NCBI RefSeq assembly: GCF_021462225.1
Contig: NC_061806.1
Location: forward strand, 27,610,144 to 27,674,143
DNA length: 64,000 nt
Source of the DNA: Girardinichthys multiradiatus
Lineage: Eukaryota; Chordata; Actinopteri; Cyprinodontiformes; Goodeidae
Reading direction: 5' to 3'
Below, piece by piece: positions 12,275 through 23,450 of the stretch. Every line of letters begins with the position of its first letter. Position 1 is the stretch's first letter. The notes below the pieces were generated by a model that did not search any database, had not been told where the DNA came from, and saw only the letters and a program-made list of their open reading frames with translations. Made by a program: the position numbers and the translations under genes.

Positions 12275-12574
12275 AAGTACATTTATGTAGCATAAATCCA
12301 GTTGTTCTGTGAAGATTTTGGAGGCTTGTTAGAGAACATAACTAAACAAAGCAAAAAGTTGTGGAGAAGTGTAAAGCACAGTTTGGTCAAAACAATATCC
12401 CAAGGTTTTAACATCTCAAGGGGAACCATCCAATTCATCTTCTGAAAATGACAAAAAAAAAAACAGGATGGCACAATTGCAAATCTACCAATGCAAGGCC
12501 ATCCACCTAAAGTGACAGAATGGGAAAGAAGATAATTAGTGAGAGAAGCAGCCATGGTAACATCTGAAGGAGCA

Positions 12575-12664
12575 CCAATTCAATTCAATTCAGTTTTATT
12601 TATATAGCGCCAATTCACAACACATGTTGTCTCAAGGCACTTCACAACAGTCAGGTACATAACC
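12575..12664 (-). mobile_element. LINE-like repeat, copy 1 (strongly 5'-truncated), nested in Tc1
   Basis: On the plus strand this starts with AATTC repeats and then the TTTATTTATATAGCGCC module. Read on the minus strand it ends in TATATAAATAAAACTG followed by (AATTG)n, the classic 3' tail of fish LINE-like elements. Only about 90 bp of the 3' end is present, interrupting the Tc1 relic between its GGAGC and GATCCACAG segments. Confidence 0.65.
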
Positions 12665-13056
12665 AGTGATCCACAGATCATGTGAGAGAATCTGTTGACA
12701 GGATCATTTTTAGCTGTGCACTCCACGCACTTTATGGAATGAAGCAAGAAGAAAGGCACTGTTAAAAGGAAAAATAAGAAAACACAATAAGGATCATTTG
12801 CATTTCTGGCACAAGCCATGTAGGGGAGACAGCAAATATGTTGAAAAAGGTGTTCCAGAGAGAAGAGACCCACATGTAAAATGCTAATTGGAACAAAACT
12901 AATGCTGCACATTACAGTGAAACATCACAGCGGTGAAACGTGGTACTGGCAGGATCATGAAGTGGGTACGCTTTTCATGGTTGAATACCTACAAGTTGCA
13001 AAAGACTGGAGACTGGGGCAAAGGTTTACCTTCCATCAGAGCAACAACCATAAACA

Positions 13057-13385
13057 TACAAATAAGTTCATTTTATTTATATAGCACCAATTTGCAACAA
13101 ATATTGCCTCAAGTCACTTTACAAAAGTCAGTTCAATCCAATAATACAGATTCAAAGTCAATTACATACATTCCAATTTGATCCTAGTTATCAAACAGTG
13201 CAGTTAAGTTCAGTTTATTATTGAAGTTAGTTAAAAGGTTTTCTGCCTAAGGAAAGCCAGTCGATGGGATCGAGTCACTGTCTCACAGCATTTACTCCTC
13301 CCTGACGGGCATGTAGGCAATGACACGTTGCTTGCATTGTGTCACTGACTTTGCAGCAATCCCTCATACTGAGCATGCATGTGGT
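13057..13385 (-). mobile_element. LINE-like repeat, copy 2 (5'-truncated), nested in Tc1
   Basis: Same family as the copies at 12575 and 13601, sharing the 3'-terminal module (TTTATTTATATAGCACC on the plus strand) and continuing about 330 bp. It interrupts the Tc1 transposase region just after the ATAAACATAC that encodes the end of its central DDE box. The adjoining Tc1 sequence resumes at 13386. Confidence 0.65.
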
Positions 13386-13600
13386 ATGGAACCACAGTGG
13401 AATGTTTTAGATCAAAGCCCATGTATCTGTTTACATGGCCCAGTCAAAGTCCAGAACTAAATCCAACTGAAAATCTGTGTCAAGCCTTGAAAACTGAAGT
13501 TCGCAGACACGCTCCATCCAATCTGACTGAGCAAATAAAATGTGGAAAATCTCAGTCTCTAGATCTGCATATCAGATAGACATACCTCAAAGACTTTTCA

Positions 13601-14266
13601 CTTCAATTCAGTTCAATTCAGTTTATTTATATAGCGCCAATATACAACACGTGTCGTCTCAAGGGACTTCACAACTGTCAGGTACATACATTCCAGTTAA
13701 TCCTAATCATTGAACAGTGCAGTCAGATTCAGTTATTTATTCAAATTGGATAAAACGTTTTTCTGTCTAAGGAAACCCAGCAGATTGCATCGAGTCAGTG
13801 ATTTGTAGCATTCACTCCTCCTGGATGAGCATGTAGAGACAGTGGACAGTCACTGGCGTTGACTTTGCAGCAATCCCTCATACTGAGCATGCATGTAGCG
13901 ACAGTGGAGAGGAAAAACTCCCTTTTAACAGGAAGAAACCTCCAGCAGAACCAGGCTCAGTGTGAGCAGCCATCTGCCACGACCGACTGGGTGTTTGAGA
14001 GAACAGAGCAGAGACACAAAGAGAACAAAGAAGCACTGATCCAGGAGTACTTTCTATGGGAAGGAAAAGTAAATGTTAATGGATGTAGCTCCTTTAGTCG
14101 TTTCACCTAGAAAGAATGAACAGATAAACTCTGAGCCAGTTTTCAAGGTTAGAGTCTGAAAGAGAGCACATAGAGTTAGTCACAATAAAAGCTCAGTCAA
14201 TCACCATGTCTAGGAGAGAGAAAGGGTTAAACACTGAAAGACAGAGCATTTCAAGCTTTCAGGTTG
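13601..14266 (-). mobile_element. LINE-like repeat, copy 3 (longest), nested in Tc1
   Basis: About 665 bp of the same repeat, with the identical end at its left boundary and the greatest extension to the right. This is the pattern of variable 5' truncation on the minus strand. It includes the stretch GAGCATGCATGTAGCGACAG and an 83-codon plus-strand frame (13859-14110) that belongs to the repeat and has no known product. The Tc1 right end resumes at about 14267 with ACTACAAAGTATTG. Confidence 0.65.
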
Positions 14267-14475
14267 AACTGCAGCCAAATGTGACTACAAAGTATTGAAT
14301 GAAGAGTTTAGAATACATATACAAACCACCATTTTTTTTTTTAAAAACCTGCATCATTTTCCTTGATATTCATCATTCTGTGCTATTTGGTGTTGGTCTA
14401 TTACACATGCATATAATGAATGCAATGAAATGTAACACAACAAATATGAAAAAGTTCAAGTAAACCTTCTGTCCG

Positions 14476-16200
14476 TTTTAGTTTTTAAGGCAGCAGCTTG
14501 CTGATTTGTTCCAGTAGGTCATTGGCTGGCTGCTCTAAAGACTTCTTCGGAGATTGCCTGGTGATCTAGAGTGTTTTGGAAACAGCTATCCTGCATTTCT
14601 TATTTGTAAATGATTTTGCAATCAAATGCATTAGACATGTTGTGCTTTCTAAAGTATAGCTGCAGGAAAAAATGACTCGTCCAAAGCTTCTTGGTTTCTA
14701 AAAGTGTCAGCACCTTAACACTGAGTCACCAAGTAGTTCCACCCTGCTTTTTCCATTTTCCATATTAGAGTCTTTAATCTTGTAAGTTTTAAAACTCTTT
14801 CATTTTTATGGTTTCCAAAGTAAATTTAATGTTCTCAGAAAAAATGTCTTCATACCCAAGACGCTCACATTTCTATTGCTATGAAATATTTTATTGATTC
14901 AAGATATTATGAATTATTTACAACAGTGTTATTACAAATTCTTACTTTGGAAATACCAAACAGATAACTCAATAATGAATACTGAAAACATTTCAATACA
15001 AATAGAATGTAATGGAGTATTTGTCCTTTATTCACTACAAATACAGAAATAAATCTGAATCTGCTCAGTTTTCCGTTCATCTGTTTAGCACCAATTTCCT
15101 GCAAATGTCATACAAAGGAAGTTTACAGGGCAAACATGTCAAATTCATGTCCAAACTTATGGAATCCAATACAAACCGAATTTATTACAAATCCACACAA
15201 TTTACTAAAATCTTACCCAATAATATAGTCAGTTTCAGATTTATTTAACCAACTCAGTCCAAATTATGATATAATACAGTCCAATTCTGAAGGTTAATGC
15301 CAGTTGGTAAAAATGTATCTATCTTTATCTTGTTTATCTGATCAGTTAAAAACTTTGCAACTAAATCTTGATCAACTTGATCAGGCTTGATAAATCCGAT
15401 TGGGCCAGATCTCTTTGACGCCGGGTCTGTATGTTTTTCAGGATGTGCCTTACTTCTCTATAAATTTGAAGTCACCTTATCACAATGTCATCAGGCGCTG
15501 ATTAAAGCACCCAAACTGGAAAGTGTATTTGTGGCGCATTATACAATACGAAATGTTGATCAAAAGAAATTGTTTACAATCTGCACTGCCCTTGTGTTGG
15601 TGGTTACTCACTAAGACTCCTCCATTATAAGATGTCTCAACCAACCAGCCCGGTTTTTCAAAAAATATTCTTCATACATACTAAGAATTCAAAGCATTTT
15701 CATTCAAAAGCTTTTAGTGACAGTACAGCACATGGTGTTCATTAATGTAGGTTAGATCATTGAAAAGCAAATCAATGAAATGGTGCAAATTGCATCCAGA
15801 AACCTTGAGGAAATTTAAAATTAGTTGCTGTTTCATTAATTCCACACAGTTTGAGAGAAATTGGAAAGGAAATGAACAGTTGCTGAACAACTGCTCCTTT
15901 CATTGCTAATTTATGAGAAATAGGCCTAATCCAAGGACAGCACTGCTTAGCTGGCTCATGGTGATTTTGGCCCCTTCTTTACCTGACCTCATTTATGCTG
16001 CCAGCAAAAGAGCACCTCTTACAAATTGCTTAAGTTTGTGGTAACTTATTTTGACTCTTAAACAAGAATAAACAACTGTTTTATGAAAGATTATTTTTGT
16101 AAAAAGTGAGGACGAAGCGTCGTTTATGGTACATCAACTCCTGTCAAGTCTTCAGGTTGAATTTATGGGACAAAAAAACAATGATTTCTTTCTTTTTAGC
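14476..16200. other. AT-rich sequence without a recognised gene
   Basis: No exon, RNA gene or transposon family was recognised in this stretch. Open frames are all under 80 codons and look random. Confidence 0.4.
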
Positions 16201-16227
16201 ATTGAGCTTAAGGCATTTCTGACTCAT

Positions 16228-16557
16228 TCAGTCAATGATATCATGAACACACTTACTCAGTGAATGTAAGAGAATGTGGTTATATGGTGACACAGAAATA
16301 TAGCATTCTGTATCATGAGCATAGATAGGTTGAAGTATGTTGTATGCTTGGTAGAGCATGTACAGAGGCCCGGGAATGGAGCCTAGAGGAACCCCTGATG
16401 TGATCTTTAGCTGCCCAGATTGATAACTGCATTCTTCTTCTTCCAGGGGAGGAAAACCTAATGTGTTTATGGTGTTCAACAGAGTAAGTGCATAACATCC
16501 TATTAAGACTGCCCACATATCCCAACAGTCCCCTGTTGTGTTTTGAATAATTGCCAA
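16228..16557 (-). pseudogene. LINE reverse transcriptase fragment (L2-like), degenerate
   Basis: The minus-strand frame contains ITSGVPLGSIPGPLYMLY, a decayed form of the GVPQGS(V/I)LGPLLF motif of non-LTR reverse transcriptases. It is followed by IYAHDTECYISVSP, a decayed form of the YADDTQLYISV catalytic box. The second catalytic aspartate region reads AHDT, so one of the paired aspartates is lost. The spacing between the two motifs is shortened by a deletion. The TQLYIS-type wording favours the L2/Maui group; this is from memory. Confidence 0.65.
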
Positions 16558-16799
16558 TAGTCCAGTTATGAGCTCTTAGAGACTTTCCTTACTGTTAAAC
16601 TTTATTTTTACCTAAATGAATGCACAACTTAAACTCAGTATTTTGCATCTGCAACTAACTAAAATAAAAATAACATGGAATTTAAGGGAAAAAAATGTGC
16701 ATTGAACAAGCTATTCTGCTGTATTACATTCTGTAAGCAGCAGATGAAATATTTTAGAAAAAAAACAGAGGCAGAAGTATGTGAAGTCACAGCCCAGAT

Positions 16800-16975
16800 C
16801 TTAACTACTATTTACATAAGTGTTTAATAACGTGAACAGCTTATCTGTATACTGCTATAAATATTTATTATAGTATTTCTATATTTGGTACAACACTGTT
16901 CACATCTTTATTGCACAGTGTAATCTTTATTGCACAGTGTATAAAACTTTACTATGACAATTAAATTGTTGCTGA
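16800..16975 (+). mobile_element. Possible LINE 3' UTR and tail
   Basis: AT-rich sequence with a duplicated CTTTATTGCACAGTGT word (16908 and 16926), ending TATGACAATTAAAT. This resembles the 3' ends of several fish LINEs. No coding region remains. The SINE at 16993 is inserted just downstream. Confidence 0.3.
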
Positions 16976-16992
16976 ATATTATCACATAAAGT

Positions 16993-17337
16993 CAGTCCCA
17001 CTTATTCCATAGTGGGTTGCGCGGGAGCTGGTGCCTATCTCCAGCAGTCTATGGGCGAGAGGCGGGGTACACCCTGGACAAGTCGCCGGTCCATTGCAGG
17101 GCAACACACAAACAACCACGCACACACTCATTCATACACCTAAGGGCAATTTAGAGAGACCAATTAACCTAACAGGCATGTCTTTAGACTGTGGGAGGAA
17201 GCCGGAGTACCCGGTGAGAACCAAGCATGCACGGGAGAACATGCAAACTCCATGCAGAAAGACTAACAGCTGGGAATCGAACCCAGGACCTTCTTACTGC
17301 AAGGCAACAGTGCTACCAACTGCCGTACCTACTACCA
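16993..17337 (-). mobile_element. tRNA-derived SINE, DANA/mermaid type, with 13-bp target duplication
   Basis: On the minus strand it carries a tRNA-like head with a B-box-like GGTTCGATTCC segment. The core follows, with GGAGTTTGCATGTTCTCCCG, CTTCCTCCCACAGTC and TTAGGTTAATTGGTC, then the CGACTTGTCCAGGGTGTACC tail region. It is flanked by perfect 13-bp direct repeats TATCACATAAAGT at 16980-16992 and 17338-17350, so both boundaries are firm. It is transcribed by RNA polymerase III when active and depends on a LINE for movement. It encodes no protein; the 109-codon frame across it is incidental. Confidence 0.85.
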
Positions 17338-17350
17338 TATCACATAAAGT

Positions 17351-20300
17351 AATTAAATAAATGTTTATTTTTTATTTTTAATTGGAGTAAAAGAAGACAA
17401 TTTTAACAATGGTGAAAATATCCATAAAGTGTAGATCTCTGTTAATTTGTCACAAAATGTTTATGACACCAAGGTAAAGCAGAATGAAATACTAAATAAT
17501 ATCAACTATCATTATGTGTTTCTCATGTACACCTAGAAAAATGTACTGCAGGTTGTTTTTTGTTCCTTCTTTTAAAAACACATTTGATGTTTCAAACGTT
17601 TTGAGCAACATAACACACATAAAGCTGATGTGAGACATGCAATATACATATTCTATACATTGTTGGATTGGTTGCTAAATAACATTGTCAATACATGCAA
17701 AACATTGTATGTTTTCAGAAAGTTGGTTTTCTTGAAATTATACCATAGCATGTTCTTAATGGTAATGTTCAGTGGAGCTGCTCAAGTTGCATAAATTAAG
17801 TTATGGAGATTTATGAAGATAACATTTTGCCAAGGTTGTATTAGTTCACTTTGTAGACAAAGTGAACTGCTTTTTTGGTTTTTCCTTTATTTTTTTTATT
17901 TTTTTGACCACAATATCTTTTAGGAGTACAGCAACCTGTGGTGATATATTTAGCATTCTTGTTGCTTTTTTATAGAAACGTTTTATGAAACTTTTAACTG
18001 GTCTAATTTACCTTGGAGAAATAAAAATAAATAAATCCCTCATGAAAAGCTGTAAAAACCCATCTAAAGTCCACATGGATATGGGAAAAAGAAGCCTATG
18101 TCAGGGAGAGTAAAATTATTGTCATTAATATAAAATCCCAGTATCTGCATGACAACTGTAGTGTGTAAAAAACATAAACGTATAATGGAGATTTTATTCA
18201 CCTATTACATCTTTCTTGATACATTTCCTACAGACTCTTTGTGGTGAGAGGTTTCATTTTTCAGTGCCGTCCATCACAAACAGTCGGATCAAATAAAAAA
18301 ACATCCTACAGAGAATCGTAATATTTGAATATTTGCTCACCCGAAGTAAAATCAAAAGTTTTAAAATCGTATCACTGAAATTGAAAATGGAACAATTTCC
18401 ATAAAATGAATTTATTTTTCGGAGTGGCCATGAGATTTTAAAGGGGTAGATGTCATGTAAAAGAAGAAGAAGGCCAGGGGAACGAATGTGAGATACTGTT
18501 TAATGGAAAGTATGACTTGTGAACAGTAAATCTGGTTTCAGTTTACGTGCTGCCTGGCCGCTGGTCCTTCCATATGTCAGTTCAGCATTTATAGATTGTA
18601 CATACAGACTTCTGCTTACAAATCAGTGGTCGGTCTGCCTTTTTTTCCCCTCCCTTTTTGCTCTAGAATCCCCACCGTTTGTCTCTAAAGCCCTTGGACA
18701 TAAATGCAGCACACAAACACACACTGAAAGAGTCTTTGTCTCATCTTAGATGAGAATTTAAAATGTTTTCCAAACTTTTATGCTTTTATAGAAAGTACAG
18801 ATATTAGTATTTCGGGTTCCAGCTGAGACATCCTGCATTAGCTGTCAAGAAAGGGGGAAAAACAGTTCTGGTTTGAAAATATTTAAAGCTTAGTGTTTGT
18901 AATGCTAAAGCATTTCACTGTGAACACAGAAAAATTAAGACTCGGAGATTTCAAAGTAACCTACTTTGAGTTTGCAATGGTGAAACTCTTCTGATTTTAA
19001 TGCAGCAATACTGTGATAGAACTGCCCCACCAAAAATTGTAGAACTACCATTTTAAATCTGTTTTACACACAATTAGTTTACTCTTTTGGAATGAAGTAG
19101 TTAACAATTTAAATGACCTTGAAATAGGTTTCAGAAACCCAACTGTCTTTCTAAAGAAACTATAGTTGAACACATATTTTAAAAAAATAGCTCAGCTCCA
19201 ATACTTTCATTGTAAACACTGGATTTATTGGTATTAAATTATTTTCGATGTTGCCTCCTGTCTTACGAAAGAACTTAATTTCTTTATGAGCTAATATGTT
19301 TATTGAAACATGGTTTACTTACGATATAAAGCAGATCTAGTTCTTAGTTAATAAGGATTCACAAAATCAGCTCAAGGTAAATAGAGAAAGATTTTTCAAT
19401 ACTAGACTTTTTCTTTGTCGGTCATTTTGACTCACAGGGTCAAAAAAATCCTGTCATAATCTATTTTTTCTCGCCACTTTATTTTTTAAAATGACAGTAA
19501 TTAAAAAATCAATAGCATTATTTGTTTTTCATTTTAATTAATGTTAGGTCTGAACAAGCTGAACAGAGAATACATATCAACTAGATGAATACATTTAACT
19601 TTTTCTCCGTTGGCAAGACTCTCCAAATGAGGGGTTTCCTGATCAGGCAAGCACTTGCTTCAGTGGGAGGAAACAGCTTAATATGCTAAATGGCCACCAA
19701 GTGGCCAGGGATGTAAATTACAATCTGTCAAAATGACAGATGGCCTTCAGATTTTTTCGTCACCATTTAAAAAAACATTGTTAAATACGGAAAATATTAA
19801 CGTAGCCCTTGGTTGAAACAGAATGTCACAACTGTTCATTCCTGCAACTATTTTGTCGTATTGGACATTGACCTTAGGGTGGATCGGAGACCTCAGAATT
19901 TCCTTATCAGAATTCTTACTTTGTTAGTGGTTCTGTTTATTTCTTTGCACTTTGAAACTTGAAAATTCTGACTTTCAAGCATAAACTTAACAAATCATTG
20001 CACTTGGTTCAATTTGCCTCAGATTTCTGGGGTCCAAACTGGGACTGACATTGCACCCAACTGATCTATATTCCAAATGGGAAGATCTGTGGGGTTTACT
20101 TACACGTGCCTTAGCAACAGTGGTATAGACTTGTAAGCAATACAAACACATCACAATGTATTTTATGCACTCAAATAATGAAGAAACATCATTTGTCATC
20201 TGTGATTTCACAATAGCCTTAGACCTGCAAATAAGCTGCTTATTTCCACATATTTTGCTATGTTTTACATTCATTTTAAATTGTAGTGTGGCACTAACAT

Positions 20301-22067
20301 TGGAATAAGAGGTCACCATTGGTTATATACCACCAAACTGGAGGTTGAGGCATTCCAGTTGATTTTTTCAACTTTGAACTTAAAAATACTTCTGTGCACA
20401 AATTAAGTGCATCATTACAACACATAAAGTTAGCTGCCGTTCAACCAAATAGTCACTTCTGCATTCTGCACATGTACTACATCTCTAAAAGCTGTTGTTT
20501 GGTATAACTAGCTTTTCAGTGTTAATGCGTACATTGAACATTGTGACGTATTTACAGCAACAGTCAGTGCAAGGATGTGTAAATGTGGTCCAAGGAAAAA
20601 GTGTAGGACTTAAAATCAGATTTGTCTCATGAAATATAATGTTAGAGTTATGAAGGCACATGTTGTTAAATGCAACATGTTTAGCCCCAAACTGTAAAAT
20701 CATGCTGTCCATCAACTCATATTTAGGTGTGTCCCTAGTAGACATATTTTCCACCTCACATTTTCCATGTCTCCCTTTGCATTGTCGTGCTTTCTGCTTT
20801 GGAGCGTTAAGAAGCGGGAGGGCATTTCTTTAGACAGAGCAGACTCTTGTACATTTCCTCTTCAAAATCAATCAACTTTCCTTAAATCTGCAGTTTAGAT
20901 TTTTTTCTTTTCTCGTTATTACACCAAGTACAAAATCTTGTCCAAAATGTGACACAAAACAAATGCTGAATAAAAAAAAAGAGAACACTGGTATACTACA
21001 TTGCTGTGAAAAACATCGATGTGTAATCATTGCAAAAATGTGTTTGACAATTGATTTGGAAGATAAAATTAAACATTCCAAATGGGTAAAAATATCTAAT
21101 TAAGTAACATTTTTCTTTGTCCCATTCTGTGACGTTACAGATGTGTTTATTTTTCTGGCCAAATACTGGACCTGCTTAAGTTAAAGCATATTGTGTAAAT
21201 AATCACTCCCAGCTCGTTTGATTGTGTTGTATCTGCCCTGTGGCTTCATTTATAAAAGTGTTACTAAACAATTTTAATCAAACCAATGCATATACACTGC
21301 GTCAAAAAATTCTCTTCAACATCAGCTTTGAAGTTTCTGTGGAAGAGGTCCAAAATCCCAGTTGATTTGCAATCAAAAGAAAGTCAGTGTAAGGGAGACC
21401 AGCCTGAAACAACTACCTAGTGAGCTTTGCTGAGGAGAGGAAGTGAAATGATCACACTGACTGAAACTGCTTGGAAGATGATTCAGAAATTATCAGATTA
21501 AATATTAACGCTTAACTGTCAAATCAGAATCCAGTTTTACTCTCCCAGTAAATGCATACATTCTTATAAGACTCATGCTTTCCTGTTGTCTGAATGTTGT
21601 CTGAATGTATGGCTTTATGTATGGCTGGATTACATGTCATAATTCCAGTTTTGCATTCCAGTTGTATCTTGAACCAATACTTTTTTAATGTATCGGTGTA
21701 GTTCCAAGGCTCCAAACGTCTGCTGTTTTTTTGTCCTCTTTGTGAATGAAGTGGATTTACAGGGTGAAATCAATATGAAAGACGGGCTTTCCATCCACAT
21801 GGTCAGCATAGCTTTATGAGAAGAGCATCAACTCATAATAAGCTCTCCAAGCTACAGTCAATGAAGCAAAGCAACAGTTTGATTACCATTTCCTCAACAT
21901 GATGTGATCCCACAAGTCCATCAAATAAATACACAGGCAGATTAATAAATCCAGACCTCCCAAGACATGAATGTATACATACAGAGCATCAGGTTAAAGC
22001 AAACATACTGTAAACAAAGTTGATGAGGGGAACAATGGTACAATTCATCACTGTGCACGCACGCAGG

Positions 22068-22069
<2 letters not shown>
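17351..22069. other. AT-rich sequence without a recognised gene
   Basis: No exon, tRNA or recognisable transposon was found over this 4.7 kb. The longest frames (110 codons at 19987-20319 on the minus strand, 89 at 20485-20754) look random. If the window is within a gene this is intron. Confidence 0.4.

Positions 22070-22163
<94 letters not shown>
22070..22163. repeat. (CA)n microsatellite, about 46 units
   Basis: Uninterrupted CA dinucleotides, preceded by an imperfect CACGCACGCAGGCACG lead. On the minus strand it produces an artificial Cys-Val repeat frame. Such a long pure array should be highly length-variable. Confidence 0.97.
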
Positions 22164-22165
<2 letters not shown>

Positions 22166-23039
22166 TGCTAGATCATATGCACACCTTCACTACATGTAAT
22201 GCCTCAAACTTTTCTAGAGACACACAGCCATGCATGAATGCAAATTCATCTAAACATGTTCTAATGCAGACCTGAAAACAATTGAGAATGCTTTTGTGGA
22301 ACAAGTTTAATTAATAAATGAGAAGGTCTCTCTTTTAATCCTCACCCTCTCATTTATAACTGGCTTCTAAAATAGAGCTCAGCCTGCAGGACTTTAGAGG
22401 AAGGAGAAATAAGAGCGACAGCTCAGATCACCATTTAAAGTGATTTGAACGATGGTTTCTGTGCAGAGCTACAACGTTGGCAGAGTAGGTATGCGCAGCG
22501 AGCCAGCCAGGCCAATTTCATACGTGACTAAGTTTCTTCTCACACTTTATACCTGGGCAAGCACATGCAGACACACTCACACATGCAAATCATAAATATG
22601 CATAAACAAGTTCATAGATACACACTTGAACATTTATTTTTATTTTCTTTATGACTATCAGTGCATATGTGAAAAACACATGCATGACATTTCTTTTTGT
22701 TGACTCTTTATTTTTTTCCATCAGTAAATGCACCATTCAAATCATAACCAAGTTGAACTAGAAAACACACACCATTCAATGTGAACGGATATACTGAAGG
22801 AAGAAAATTCAAAGTAAGCTATCTTTACTATATTAAAATGAAAGGTGTTCAAAATGAAAACAAAGAACCCCCTCTAGCTCCGCCCCTAAGTACCGGCAAG
22901 AATTTAAAACTACTTTCACCCCTGGGTATCACAGACTAAAGAACTGGAAATTAGGGTGTTTGAACCAGCCTCTCAACAGAATTAATAAAGTATTCCTTAA
23001 AATTCATTTGCAAGAATTACACTATAATTTTGGATGATA
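22164..23039. other. Sequence without a recognised gene
   Basis: Contains ACACAC-rich flanks of the microsatellite and otherwise unassigned sequence. No coding or RNA feature was seen. Confidence 0.4.
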
Positions 23040-23089
23040 CCATCTAATTTGGCCATTATTTTGAAAGTTGACTGACAGGGAATGGGGTG

Positions 23090-23450
23090 GAGAGAGAGAG
23101 GGGAAGACATGCAAGGACTGTAGCCTCCATATACGGTGGCTTTACCCCTGTACCCCTGGATTCTGTGTTAGGAAGTGGAGGTCAGCTTTTTCAGAGGAGC
23201 TCTGATTACAGCTGCTGCTTCTCCACATTGAAAGGAGCCAGCTGGGGTGGTTGAAGGATTTGGAAAGGATCTCTATGGGAGGTTGGTCTAATAGATTCCA
23301 CTGAGAGAAGGCCTCAGGCCAGACCTAGGATTTACTGATCATATCTCACAGCTGTCTTCAGAAAGTCCTGGAGGAGTTGGAAGGGGTAGCTGGAGAAGAT
23401 CAAGGGATTTCTGTTTAGGCAGATGGAGGGGTTCATTTACATTTAGTATT
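23090..23450 (+). mobile_element. LINE 3' coding-end relic
   Basis: The string running from GTTAGGAAGTGGAGGTCAGC through CTGCTTCTCCACATTGAAAGG, AGCTGGGGTGGTTGAAGG and ATCTCACAGCTGTC to GTCCTGGAGGAGTTGGAAG is a diverged copy of a widespread fish LINE. That LINE's last coding region reads roughly as an RL(R/G)WxG...EELEE segment. It is non-coding now. A minus-strand copy of the same LINE end lies at about 45460-45915. Clade not assigned. Confidence 0.55.

Larger units (their letters stand above)
12275..14475 (+). mobile_element. Tc1 relic (CAGTACCTTGC family) split by three nested LINE-like insertions
   Basis: Scattered blocks match the consensus, as I remember it, of a common fish Tc1 family whose ends begin CAGTACCTTGC: about 12275-12571, 12665-13056, 13386-13600 and 14267-14475. 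They cover the 5' leader, most of a dead transposase and part of the right terminal repeat. The region GGCCCAGTCAAAGTCCAGA... at about 13437 encodes the remains of the SPDLNP(I/T)EN box that carries the third catalytic acidic residue. Stops, indels and the nested insertions leave no usable frame. The blocks join correctly once the three inserts are removed. Confidence 0.75.

Noticed and set aside
21942..22160. Cys-Val repeat frame
   Set aside because: Translation of the (CA)n microsatellite.
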